This document shows, piece after piece, positions 54,720-64,000 of a stretch of 64,000 nt of DNA (position 1 is its first letter; every line of letters begins with the position of its first letter). The stretch is from Mastigamoeba balamuthi (lineage: Eukaryota > Evosea > Mastigamoebida > Mastigamoebidae): positions 70,076-134,075 of the forward strand of contig CACRSC010000061.1 in NCBI GenBank assembly GCA_902651635.1, given 5' to 3'. The position numbers were made by a program, and so were the translations under genes. The notes beneath the pieces were generated by a model. The model worked only from the letters and a program-made list of their open reading frames with translations, was not told where the DNA came from and did no database searches.

Positions 54720-56937
54720 TTACAGCGCAGAGACAACAGCGACGGCCAGCAGGGCCAGCGGAGCCAGCCACACAGACGCCGACGACGTGGCGCTCTCAAC
54801 AACCCGAGCGGCGCTCTGAGAAGGCGACGTGTCGTTCTCGTCCTCGATAAGCCCCGTCACGGGGAGCACCGTGAAGGTCTCCCAGCCCTTGGCCTCCTTG
54901 TTCCAGGCGGCCACCTTGCGCGGGCTGTCCTCGACGGTCAGGTAGCGCCCCGCGGTCGTCTTGAACACCCACTGGTTGCTGCCCTTGGACTCGGGGACGA
55001 ACGTCTCCCAGTCGCTGGGCGAGGCGCGGTCGATGGTGACGCCGCCCGTGGTGGGGTTGGCGCTCAGGTACTTGCCCTGGGCTCCCTTGATGTAGACGGC
55101 CCCCGAGGTGCTCGCCTGCTCGATGTTGAACACTTCCCACGCTGCAGCCACACGCCATCAGCCCAGGGTGCACAGCAGCGCTGGGAAAGGAAGTGCGTAC
55201 CCCGGACAGAGGACCTGTCGGCCTGGATGGAGCCGTCGTTCTGCGAGCTCAGGTACGTGCTGAAGAAGGACTTGAAGCTGACCCTGCCGCTCAGCCCCGT
55301 CGGCGACGGTGTGCTGGCTGCCTGCAGCGTGAAGGTCTCCCAGCCCTTGGCCTCCTTGTTCCAGGCGGCCACCTTGCGCGGGCTGTCCTCGACGGTCAGG
55401 TAGCGCCCAGCGGTCGTCTTGAAGGCCCACTGGTCGGTGCCCTTGGACTCGGGGAAGAACGTCTCCCAGTCGCCGGGAGTCGCGATGTTGATGGTGACGC
55501 CCCCAGTCGTGGGGTTGGCGCTCAGGTACTTTCCCAGGGCACCCTTGATGTAGACGGCCCCCGAGGTGCTCGCCTGCTCAACGCTGAACACTTCCCAGCC
55601 TGTTATGCGATACTCTGTCAGAACATGGAGGCACAATGCTGACTGCCAAGAGGGCAGGGTAGACGCACCCTGGACAGAGGACCTGTCGGCCTGGATGGAG
55701 CCGTCCTGCTGGGCGCTGAGGTACGTGCCGAAGAAGGACTTGAAGCTGAACGACCCCGTCAGCACCGACGGCGTGGGGGGCGTGGGCCCGGTCCCGCTGG
55801 TCACCTGGAGGTTGCTGATGGTCACGCGGCCGCTCTTGTCGCACGCCGCGCTGCACCACTTGCCGTCGAGCCAGTCCATCGTCCCGTCGCCCCAGTGGCT
55901 CAGCGACGCCGTCATCCCCGCACGCACCGCCGCCGTCAGGTCCTGCACGTAGCCCCCGCAGCTGCTGAAGTCCATCGACACCTCCCGCCCCTCCTGCGCC
56001 AGCCGCGCCACCACGTTCCCCAGCTGCCCGTTGCTCTCGGGGAACTCGAACGACGCCGTGAACGCCCTGTTGGTGTTGATCTTGTACCCGTCCCCGGGCC
56101 CGTACGCCCCCCCGATGCTCGCAAAGTTCTTCCCGCAGCCCCCGCCTGCCGCCCCACGCCCCCCCCACGTCGGTCAGCCTCGCGCCGCCGCCTGGCGTGT
56201 CGTGGCGGGGACACAGGGGGGAAGCACAGGGGAGCACGGGGGAGCAGCCGGACGCACCGTCGCACCACGAGTACCACTTGTTCTGGGGGGCGTTGCACTT
56301 GTGGAGGGCCACGCTGAAGGCGTACTGGTTGGCCTCCATCAGGTCGATCTCGGGGCAGTACACTCCCCCCACCTTGTTGGCGTCGCAGTAGTAGTCCCCT
56401 GCGCAGATCGTTTGAGTGCCCCGGTCGTTGGTTGGTGGCACACTCACCGCCCTGGGAGCGTGCAGGGTTGCCGCTCGAGTCGTAGCCGGGCATGGAGATG
56501 AGGTAGAAGGCTGCGTTGCAGCCGCAGTGGACCGAGCTGAGGTCGACGGTGAAGCTGAGCTTGGCGCCCAGCAGCGGGAAGCTGTGGTAGATGTCGGAGC
56601 CCCATCCTGCGGGGCAGCCGTTGGCCAGGTACGCGCGGATGTCGTGCTGCCCCGTCATCGACGCCCCCGAGACCTGCAGGCGCCCGCTGCTGCCCCCCAG
56701 CTGGACGACGCCGTAGTCCTGGCTCTGCCCGCTGACGCTGACGCTCAGCGACCCGGGCACGATATTATTGCTGCACGCATCTGCGCACAGGGGGAAATTT
56801 GAGGCCGTTTGAGCCGAGTTCGAATAGTCCTATTACCGGGCAAAGCGGAACCGAGGGGAGCGGGCGGCGGCGGGAGGGCACGCACGGCAGAGGAGGCCGC
56901 CGAGGAGCAGCGGGGCGAGGGTAGCAAGAGAACGCAT
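54720..56937 (-). CDS. Secreted GPI-anchored clan GH-B glycoside hydrolase (GH7/GH16-like) with two fascin-like domains
   Basis: Six exons (56937-56837, 56770-56448, 56398-56258, 56145-55669, 55599-55201, 55141-54720) close in phase to 620 aa. A signal peptide (LATLAPLLLGGLLC) precedes the hydrolase domain: CSNNIVPGSLSVSVSG, then HCGCNAAFYLISMPGYD, YCDANKVGGVYCPEIDLMEA with the E-x-D-x-x-E catalytic triad of clan B, and SLSHWGDGTMDWLDGKWC. Two beta-trefoil repeats of fascin type follow (GKYLSANPTTGGVTI, GRYLTVEDSPRKVAAWNKEA in each). The tail (SSASVWLAPLALLAVAVVSAL) is a GPI signal. It should cut a beta-glucan such as cellulose at the cell surface; GH7 versus GH16 cannot be settled by eye. 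A close relative starts at 62965 on the other strand. Confidence 0.78.
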
Positions 56938-57005
56938 GGCACAGGGAGGTGTTTCCTCTCGGAGTGGTTTTGCTACAACTGACAAACTGCGCACCTACGG
57001 GCGGT

Positions 57006-57016
57006 TGATTTATACC
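57006..57016 (-). promoter_or_regulatory. TATA-like box for the GH-B hydrolase gene
   Basis: Minus-strand GGTATAAATCA about 70 bp upstream of the ATG at 56937. Confidence 0.5.
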
Positions 57017-57221
57017 CGCGGCGGTGCAGGAAAAGCGTTACTTGCAGAGCCCCAACGACCAACGCTGGACATAAAGTGGACCAAAATCACACCCGCGACG
57101 GTGCGCCACGTCCGCTGTTCGTGCAGAGCCGGTACTCCCCGCAGAGAAAAAGCCGTTGGGAGGTGGTGGCCTGCCACGGGGCGTTGCCCGTTGTAGCACC
57201 CCTGCCCGCCTGCCCTTCCGC

Positions 57222-58489
57222 TCACGGGCAATTGTGCCCTGCGTCCCCTCTCTGCTGCTGCAGTGCGTGCTGTGCGTGCTGCTGCGGGGGCAGCGCCGGG
57301 GGCGTGGGTACCCTGCAGCCCCTGCCCAGCCGCTCTGCCCGGGGGTCGGCGAGGGCCCACGCGGGGGCGTAGGAGCCGTCGGGGCGCAGGAGGAGGGGGT
57401 TGGGGCTCGTGTTGCGCATGTCGCCGATGCTCGTGTAGCCCTCCTCGTAGAGCTCGCAGAAGGGGACGCTGTAGGCGCGCAGGAACTGCCAGACGTGGGC
57501 GTAGTCCCAGTGCAGCACGGGCATGAAGCGCGTGAGCGGGGGCCAGCCGGGCGTCGAGGGCGCCACGGGTGAGACCACGTTGCTGGCGTCGGGGTCGATG
57601 TCCCGCGTGCCCATGAAGACGCCCTGCACGTGCGTTGTCGCCACCATGCGCTCCACGCCTGCCCGTATGCCGCTCCTCATCTCTGTCAGCCGCATGCCAT
57701 ACCTGCTCGCCCCCACGCAGCCTCTCTTGAGAACGCCTTACGGCCAGCGACCCCGATTCGCCAGGAAGCACCAGCACCGCGGTGCCCACTTGCAAGTGCC
57801 CTGTATTGCCACGCCGGCTCCACGCGTGGGGGCCTCCCCCTATTCAGCCTAGACTAGCGAGGCACAGCCGCCTCTTGGCAGGGAAACCCCGAGACCCCGA
57901 GACACACTTGCACTCACGCAATCAACACACCCAAAGGAGAGAAAGCACATTGACAGCACAGCAAGTGTTCGCTCGACGTCACCACAGCATAAACCATCGC
58001 CGATACCGCAGGTGCAGCACAGCAACAATGTACTTCCCACAGTTCCCACAGCGGCCGAGAGCCAAGCAGAGTAGAGGCGGCCTCCTCTGCGATCGCGGGA
58101 GCTGGGGAGGGAGGGAGAGAACAGAGGGAGGAGCACGGACTGGGCGAGGACGCGGCGGGTGAAGGCGTCGACCTGGGGGAAGCTGCACTCGGGGACGAGG
58201 TAGAAGCAGGCGAGGCGGGCGAGGCTGTGCCTGCCCCCGCTGGCGTCGCAGTGCATCTTGAGCAGGTGCAGCAGCACCGTGCAGTCCTTGCCCCCGTTGA
58301 AGCTCAGCGCCAGCTCCTCCTCCCTGGAGGCGGCGCTGCGGGCGTCAGCAGAGAGATGCAGAGACGTGCAGAGGGGCCCGCAGGGGGGCGATCTCCGCGC
58401 CTGTACTGCGCGTATGCAGCGCCGATGATCTCGAGCGACTCGGAGATGCGCTGCGCGAGCGGGCCTGGCAGTGGCACGGGGGTGGCCAT
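57222..58489 (-). CDS. FAD synthase (FMN adenylyltransferase, PAPS-reductase-like domain)
   Basis: Makes FAD from FMN and ATP. Exon 1 (58489-58401) is MATPVPLPGPLAQRISESLE to AQYS. Exon 2 starts at 58335 with the P-loop-like ELALSFNGGKDCTVLLHLL, the FAD synthase signature; it runs to about 58150. The last exon (from about 57715) has GVFMGTRDIDPDASN, TPGWPPLTRFMPVLHWDYAH with VWQFLR, and LYEEGYTSIGDMRNTSPNP, matching eukaryotic FAD synthase through the end of the domain; a 40-residue Pro/Gln-rich tail follows. No molybdopterin-binding domain precedes it, unlike human FLAD1. Intron 1 appears GC-AG (ACAG|GCGCGG). The junction between exon 2 and the last exon (about 435 nt apart) is unresolved; a small exon may be missing. 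Confidence 0.82.
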
Positions 58490-58996
58490 GGCGGGTTGCG
58501 AGGGGAGGCGGCCCTGCAGGGGGAGCGGCAGCGGCAGCGGCAGCAGAACCACACGCTTCTCGTGGTCACGAGACCTATGAGGGTAGCCCGAAATATCTCT
58601 GGATTGCGAGGATCTGGCAGAATCTCAGACCCCGTTGGGCTCAACAAGGGAAGCGACTTCACGAGCGAAGCGACTTCTACAGACAACCCTCCGCAGCAGA
58701 CACCAAAACAACGACGCGAGTCCTGCACCAATACACCACCAGACCTGCTGGGAAACCGTGCACACAGCGCCGAGCAGGGGGCGCGCAGTGGGAGTGAGCC
58801 TGCCACATTTCTTGGAACTAGAAATAGTGAATCGGGGAGAACAATCTGGCCGATGTGGAGATCCGTGTATCTTTATATTTCCCCCGTTGCGGTGGTCCCA
58901 ATAATACAGCCGAGCAATCCGCAGCGCACCCACAGAGCACAGCAGCAGCGCACCCACAGCGCCCACACAGAGCGGCGAGCCAGCGAACACCCCCCC

Positions 58997-61900
58997 ATGG
59001 AGCTGGCCTCTGCGAGCGTCGCCGCCACCGTCTTCGCGTGCTTCTCGCGCACAGTCTACACGCTGCGCCTCCGCAACGCCGGCAGCGCCCCCGCCGGTGC
59101 CCTCTCTCTGGCCCTCTCTCGTCCTCCCTCGTCCTCGCTCGCCCTCACTCGCCCGGGGCAGAGGCGGTGCACGTGCTGGCGCTGCCCGAGCGCTCGGTCG
59201 TCGGGGGCCTCGCCGTCACGAAGGGGGGCGTCCGCTCCGCTGCGGCCGTGGCGCCGGCCGAGAGCCCGCTGGGGCCGCCGGACACGCCGCTGAGCGCCGC
59301 GCACACGGCGTTCCTCCTCGAGCACAGCACGCGCCCCCCGCCGCCCCCTCCGCGATATCTCCCCGGATATTCCCCGGATATTCTCCGGCAATTCCGAGAT
59401 CCTGAAAATATCTGCGCCCCCTGCAGAGGGCGGCGCCCTCGTGCGGCTGTCGGCGGGCCGCGTGGGCCCCGGCGAGGAGGCCGAGCTGGAGCTGGAGGTG
59501 GCGCAGCAGCTGCCGCTGGAGCGCCGCGGGGCTGGCGCCGTCTCGGTGCTGCGCGTGCCCGCAGTGGCGCCGGGCAGCGCCGCGCCCCTGTCGCTCGCCG
59601 TGGCCGCCCTCTGCTGCCCCGCCAGCACCGCGGCCCTGCGCTGCGCCTCGCACCCGGGGGCCCCGCTGGCCGTCGAGGGGGGGAGCCCCGTGCAGGGGCG
59701 GCTGAGCGGCGTGGGCGCGGGGGAGGCGGTGGCGGTGGAGGTGACGGCAGACGAGAGCGACGCCTGCGCCCTCTGGGCCGCGCCCGAGAGCCCCGGGGGC
59801 TCCCCCGAGGGCTGCGGGGGAGAGGCGGCCGCGTGGGTGTGCCCCGCAGAGGGCGAGGGCGACTGCGGGGCGGGGGCGGCGGCAGCGGCGGCGGGCGGGG
59901 AGTTTGTGGTGGCGGTGAGCGTGGGGGCGGGGCGCGTGCGCAGCGCCAGCGACGCGGTGGTGGTCCTCCTGCGCAGCCTCCCCCTGGGCTGCCACTTCAA
60001 CAGCTGCGCCCACGTCTCTCCCCCGCGTCACGCCACGTCGCGTCGCGTCAGCTGACAGGGGAGGTGCTGGTGCTGCAGTCGTGGCGTGCGGGGCGCGGGC
60101 GAGGCAGCTGTACGGGCGGAGCGTGCGGTACAGCGAGGAGACGCTGCGGGCGGCGACGCGGTTCGCGCAGCGGCTGGCGGGCAACGCCGGGGGCGGCGGC
60201 AGCGGCGGCGGCGTCCTGGCGGCGCTCAGGGCGGCGCTGGGGGCGCGCGCGCCCAAGGGCCCCGAGATGGCGCGGCAGGTCTTTGTGGTCACCGACGGCG
60301 ACGGCGACGCCCCCGACGTGGCCGACATCGAGGCCTACGTCAGCCTCTGCACCCGTCCGCTGCCCTCCCTCCCCCTCTTCTCCTCCTCTTGGCCCCGCGT
60401 CACATCACACGCGCGAGAGCTACCCACACGTCGCCGCACGCCCTCGCTGCTGTGGCGCCACACACACCGCACGCTCCCCCCCCTGCCGCTGGCACAGCGC
60501 GCTGCCGCGCGTCGCGTTGTCTGCGGCCACTCTGTGGCTGTCGCAGCCGCTGTGTCGGGCTGTCTCCGCCCCCCACGGCTGCCGCATCGCACTGGCTGTC
60601 GCGTCGCATGCACGCTGCCCTGCCCAGCCCTCACGGCGCGCCGCTGCTGCGCAGACAGGGACGTGGACGCGCGGGCGCGGGAGGCGCTGGAGGCGGGGGT
60701 GTGCACGTACACGCGGACGGGGAGCGCCTACGCGCGGCAGTACTCGTACCAGTGCGAGACGTGCGGGCTGACGGGCAAGACGGCCTGCTGCGCCCTCTGC
60801 GCGGCCACCTGCCACGCGGGCCACCAGCTCTCGGGCGCCCACTTTGGCGGCTGCTACTGCGACTGCGGCGCCCTCGGCGCCCCCAAGTGCCTCTGCTGCG
60901 CCCCCTCTGCCTCTGCCGCTGCCGCTGCCGCCTCTTGTGCCGCTGTGCCCCCGGCCACGTCGCTTCGCCGCGTGTTCGCTCTCGGCGTGGGCCGCAGGGC
61001 CTGCGCGGGCGGACTCGTGGCCGCCGTGGCCCGCGCGGGCGGGGGCACCGCCGAGCACGCCCCCGGGGGCGCCGTGCTGGCCCCGCTGCTGCGCCAGCTG
61101 CGCGCTGCCCTGCGGCCCTCTGCCGCCCCGCGCGTCCTCTTCCGCGGCCCCGACGCCGGCGCCCCGCTGCCCGCCGCCCCCGCGCAGCTGCCGGAGCTCT
61201 TCGCGGGCTCCGGCGGGGCCGCTGTCTACTGCGCCGCGCCGCGCGTGGCCGCCGCCGAGGTGCTGTGGGAGCGGGCACCGGGCGCTGTCGTGTCGCGCCG
61301 CCAGCTGCTGCCCCGCGCGGTGCCCCCGCCCCTCGCCCGCGCCGTCGCCCTGCTGGCGGCCGCCGCCCGCGCCGAGCAGCTGGGGGCCGCCGAGCAGCAG
61401 CGCGTGGCCCACGAGCGCGGCCTGCTGGCCCCGGGCGCCGCCCTCTACCTCGGACGCGACAGCGGATGCGACAGCGCCGCCCCCGGGGTGCTGGCGGCCA
61501 GCCTCGTCTCGCTCGAGGGCCCCGCGGGCCCCGCGGCGGCAGCGGCGGCAGCAGCGGTGGCCCCGCCCCCGGCCAAGCGGGCGCGGCGGCAGGCGGTGAC
61601 GCGGAGCCTCTCGCGGCGGGGGCGCGGGGCGGGGGGCAGCCGGAGCCGGAGCCGGAGCAGGTCGCCCTCTGCCGGGGCGGGCGAGGGGGCGGGGGCGGAG
61701 GCCGGGGAGGCGGGGGCGTCGGCCGAGGAGGAGGGGGCGCGGGCGCTGGCGCGGGTGGCGGCGCAGCAGCGGGCGAGCGGGGCGTACGAGCCCGGGGAGC
61801 TGCTGGCGCGGGCGCTGGGGGTGCCGCTGGGGCGGCTGCTGGGGGGCGACGTGCTGGCCGAGGAGCAGGAGCTGTGGGCCACGGCCGTCGCCTGCGCGTG

Positions 61901-62045
61901 GCTGGCGCGCTTCCTGGGGGGCCTCGCCGGCGAGTGGGGGCTCATGGCCGCCAAGAGCCGCGCCTGGCTCGCCCAGGCCTCGCGCGCCTGCAAGCGCTCC
62001 CGCGACTGGGAGCGCGACGCCGCCGCCTTTGTGGCCGCCCTCTGA
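58997..62045 (+). CDS. VIT-vWA protein with a UBR-type zinc finger inserted in the vWA domain
   Basis: Exons 58997-59096, 59162-59326, 59427-60002, 60079-60354 and 60655-62045, all phase 1, give 835 aa. A VIT domain comes first (TVYTLRLRNAG, VHVLALPERSVVGGLAV, GRVGPGEEAELELEV). A vWA domain follows: LLRSLPLGCHFNIVACGARA, LYGRSVRYSEETLRAATRFA, RQVFVVTDGD. At the place of the MIDAS D-x-S-x-S the sequence is SVGAG, so metal binding is probably lost. After DIEAYV a UBR box is inserted (about residues 387-455: CETCGL, CCALCAATCHAGHQLSGAHF, CYCDCGA), then vWA resumes at RRVFALGVG and ARAGGG. The C-terminal part matches VIT-vWA proteins (ELWATAVACAWLARFL), with an SR-rich insert. UBR boxes bind N-degrons. 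Introns 2 and 3 use GC donors in this model; intron 4 (300 nt) is in frame and open, so a longer product is possible. Confidence 0.8.
60702..60905 (+). other. UBR-type zinc finger within the VIT-vWA gene
   Basis: Coding segment for a UBR box of the UBR4/FBXO11 type: CTYTRTGSAYARQYSYQC, then CxxC, CxxC-AAT-C-HxGH, a later His and CYCDCGA. All expected zinc ligands can be seen. Confidence 0.85.
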
Positions 62046-62964
62046 GTGGCGGGCTGTGTGCGGTGACTGGGCCAGCCCCTGCGCCGCTGCTGCTGGCGCT
62101 ACTGCTGCCCTCTCTGAGTGAGCGGGGGGGTGGGCGTCTGTGTGTGTGCGCGCTGCTGTCGCGTCAACGCCAACGCGGTGGTGCGGTGCTGCTGCCGGGC
62201 ACCCTTCTCTCCGTTGTCTCTGCTCAGCTCTCTTCAGCCCAGCGGGGGGTGGGGGTGGCATGTGCAGCGCCGCTGGGAGAAGCAGTCAGCGGTGCTTGTC
62301 GGCTCAATTCTGCGAGCCTAGTGGCTGTGCAGCTGCTCGGCTACCCGCCACCCACTACCTCAGCCCCGCTGCCCCCCCTTGTGGATGGATGGGTGCTACC
62401 TCCCCGGCAGACACGGTACACACGCAACGAGACGCTGCGACGCGGGGGTCGCTGGCAGCAGGGAGAGCACCGAGGAAGACGAGAGGCGAGGTGACGCGAC
62501 ACACACGGCAGTTCATTTCGGGGAGGCGAGCATCTTTTCCTGCTGCCGTTTGCGTATGAAGTCACCACCCACTCACCACCCCCACCACCCCACATCCCCA
62601 CCGCCAGCAGACGCTGCCACACTCGCTGCCGCGCGAGGCCGGCCATGTCGCATCAGCAGGGCGGCCGAGGGCACGGCAGGCAGGGCAGAGATCGCAGGGG
62701 GGCGGGGGGTGGATGCGACAGCCGGATTTCTCTGCGGGCAGCGGTGCGGATTGCCGCTTCGGGAGGCTGGTGAGCATTGGAGATCGACCCACCGGCTGCG
62801 CAACAGCCAGATTTTGGTGCACTTTAGCTGCACAGAGCCGTTGTGGACGCGTCAGCAGTTACACTTTTCCTCCTGCGTGATGCACACAAAACGGGATTGC
62901 CAGCGGGGTTGCAATCTGTCAGTTGTAATACAACACGCAAGCTCCACAGCCATCCCACAGAGCC
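62046..62964. other. Intergenic; nothing recognised
   Basis: About 900 bp between the VIT-vWA-UBR stop and the second GH-B gene; several open frames, none with recognisable motifs. Confidence 0.4.
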
Positions 62965-64000
62965 ATGCGTACACCAGCCAGCCTCGCGCTGCTGCTTTCC
63001 CTGGGGCTCCTGTCCCGTACGGCCTCCCCTCGTCCATACGAGCAGCGTTTGCTCTGAGGCAGGACCAGCTGACACTACTCGCAGATGCGTGCAGCAACGG
63101 CATCGTGCCAGGGTCGCTGAGGGTCAGCGTGGACGGGCAGGGCCAGGACATGGCCGTCGCGCAGCTGGGGGGCAACAGCGGGCGCCTGCAGGTCTCGGGG
63201 GCGTCGATGACGGGGCAGCACGGCATCCGCGCGTACCTGGCCAACGGCTGCCCCGCAGGATGGTCCCCGGACATGTACCACAGCTTCCCGCTGCTGGGCT
63301 CCAGGCTCAGCTTCACCGTCGACCTCAGCTCGGTCCACTGCGGCTGCAACGCAGCCTTCTACCTCATCTCCATGCCCGGCTACGACTACAACGGCAACCC
63401 TGCACGCTCCCAGGACGGTGCGCGTGCTGCCCTCCCAAGCCCTCTCTGTGTTCTGCTTACACCGTGTCTTTGTAACTACTGTACTTTGTACCCCCCCGTG
63501 CTTTGTGAATAATCGAAAGGCATACAAAACCCGCTCACAGCTGAACCGGCGGCATGATGACTGCGCAGGGGACTACTACTGCGACGCCAACAAGGTGGGG
63601 GGAGTGTACTGCCCCGAGATCGACCTGATGGAGGCCAACCAGTACGCCTTCAGCGTGGCCCTCCACAAGTGCAACGCCCCCCAGAACAAGTGGTACTCGT
63701 GGTGCGACGGTGCGTCCGGCTGCTCCCCCGTGCTCCCCCGTGCTTCCCCCCTGTGTCCCCGCCACGGCACGCCAGGCGACGGCGCGAGGCTGACCGACGT
63801 GGGGGGGCGTGGGGCGGCAGGCGGGGGCTGCGGGAAGAACTTTGCGAGCATCGGGGGGGCGTACGGGCCCGGGGACGGGTACAAGATCAACACCAACAGG
63901 GCGTTCACGGCGTCGTTCGAGTTCCCCGAGAGCAACGGGCAGCTGGGGAACGTGGTGGCGCGGCTGGCGCAGGAGGGGCGGGAGGTGTCGATGGACTTCA
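62965..64000 (+). CDS. Second clan GH-B glycoside hydrolase gene (cut by window end)
   Basis: Paralogue of the gene at 54720-56937, in the opposite orientation. Start ATG 62965 with signal peptide LALLLSLGLLSRTA. Exon 2 (from 63085 or 63095 to 63418) has CSNGIVPGSLRVSVDG, LQVSGASMTGQHGIRAYLAN and HCGCNAAFYLISMPGYD. Exon 3 (63569-63709) has YCDANKVGGVYCPEIDLMEA with the same E-x-D-x-x-E residues. Exon 4 (from 63821) runs off the window at the SMDF part. Exon 3, intron 3 and exon 4 are almost identical to the first gene, including intron bases, while exon 1 and its flanks differ. The fascin-like domains would lie beyond the window. Same predicted role: beta-glucan cleavage outside the cell. Confidence 0.78.

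Noticed and set aside
60655-60905. UBR box as the start of its own gene
   Set aside because: No ATG or promoter-like spacing before it, the upstream exon ends in the matching phase, and vWA sequence resumes after the finger.
60420-62261. Long minus-strand frame of 613 codons opposite the VIT-vWA-UBR gene
   Set aside because: Composition is Arg/Ala/Gly shadow sequence; the plus strand has clear domains and matching splice phases.
1-64000. Retroviral, LTR or large virus-like elements
   Set aside because: I saw no reverse transcriptase, integrase, capsid or envelope motifs, and no long direct repeats apart from the two N-joined duplications.

Overview
The window is nuclear DNA from a GC-rich unicellular eukaryote. 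Genes are dense, on both strands, and split by many short spliceosomal introns (about 34-60 nt, a few of 100-650 nt). WASH, PA28gamma, RPB7, a SIRT7-like sirtuin, a Rho GTPase, a class III adenylyl cyclase with an extracellular sensor region, VIT-vWA and GPI-anchored surface proteins fit a free-living amoeboid protist. An amoebozoan, perhaps Mastigamoeba-like, is my guess; no rRNA or marker here proves it. I saw no bacterial operons, CRISPR arrays, or retroviral/LTR elements.

Layout. 0.4-29.5 kb holds twelve scattered members (A-L) of one family of small proteins: a Pro/Tyr-rich N-terminus followed by a two-helix membrane hairpin, with an intron at a fixed place between the helices. Between them lie WASH (4.1-6.0 kb), an adenylyl cyclase (15.3-17.8 kb), a GPI-type surface protein (18.2-20.6 kb), tRNA-Glu(CTC) and a large ankyrin-like repeat gene (21.1-25.8 kb). 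30-34 kb has a Rho GTPase and an F-box-like protein. 34-45 kb is an accessory stretch: two small paralogous ORFs, an acyltransferase-3/SGNH enzyme, two P-loop NTPase genes with duplicated fragments, a broken copy of the F-box gene's 3' end, and a DNA element with terminal inverted repeats that carries a cysteine-repeat gene fragment. 45.8-64 kb holds a TSP1-like GPI protein, a 5S-rRNA-like relic, the sirtuin, RPB7, a coiled-coil protein, PA28gamma, a GPI-anchored clan GH-B hydrolase with two fascin-like domains, FAD synthase, a VIT-vWA protein with an embedded UBR box, and a second GH-B gene cut by the window end.

The genes look like a eukaryotic mix of housekeeping, signalling and surface functions rather than one pathway. 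Three things stand out: a UBR zinc finger nested inside a vWA domain whose MIDAS is lost; an unusually high share of GC-AG introns (about 13 of some 70 that I modelled, six of them at one homologous site); and two places where a single N joins near-identical tandem copies, which look like assembly errors. Exon models were built by hand from splice signals, reading phase and family resemblance. Most phases close exactly, but no transcript evidence was available.
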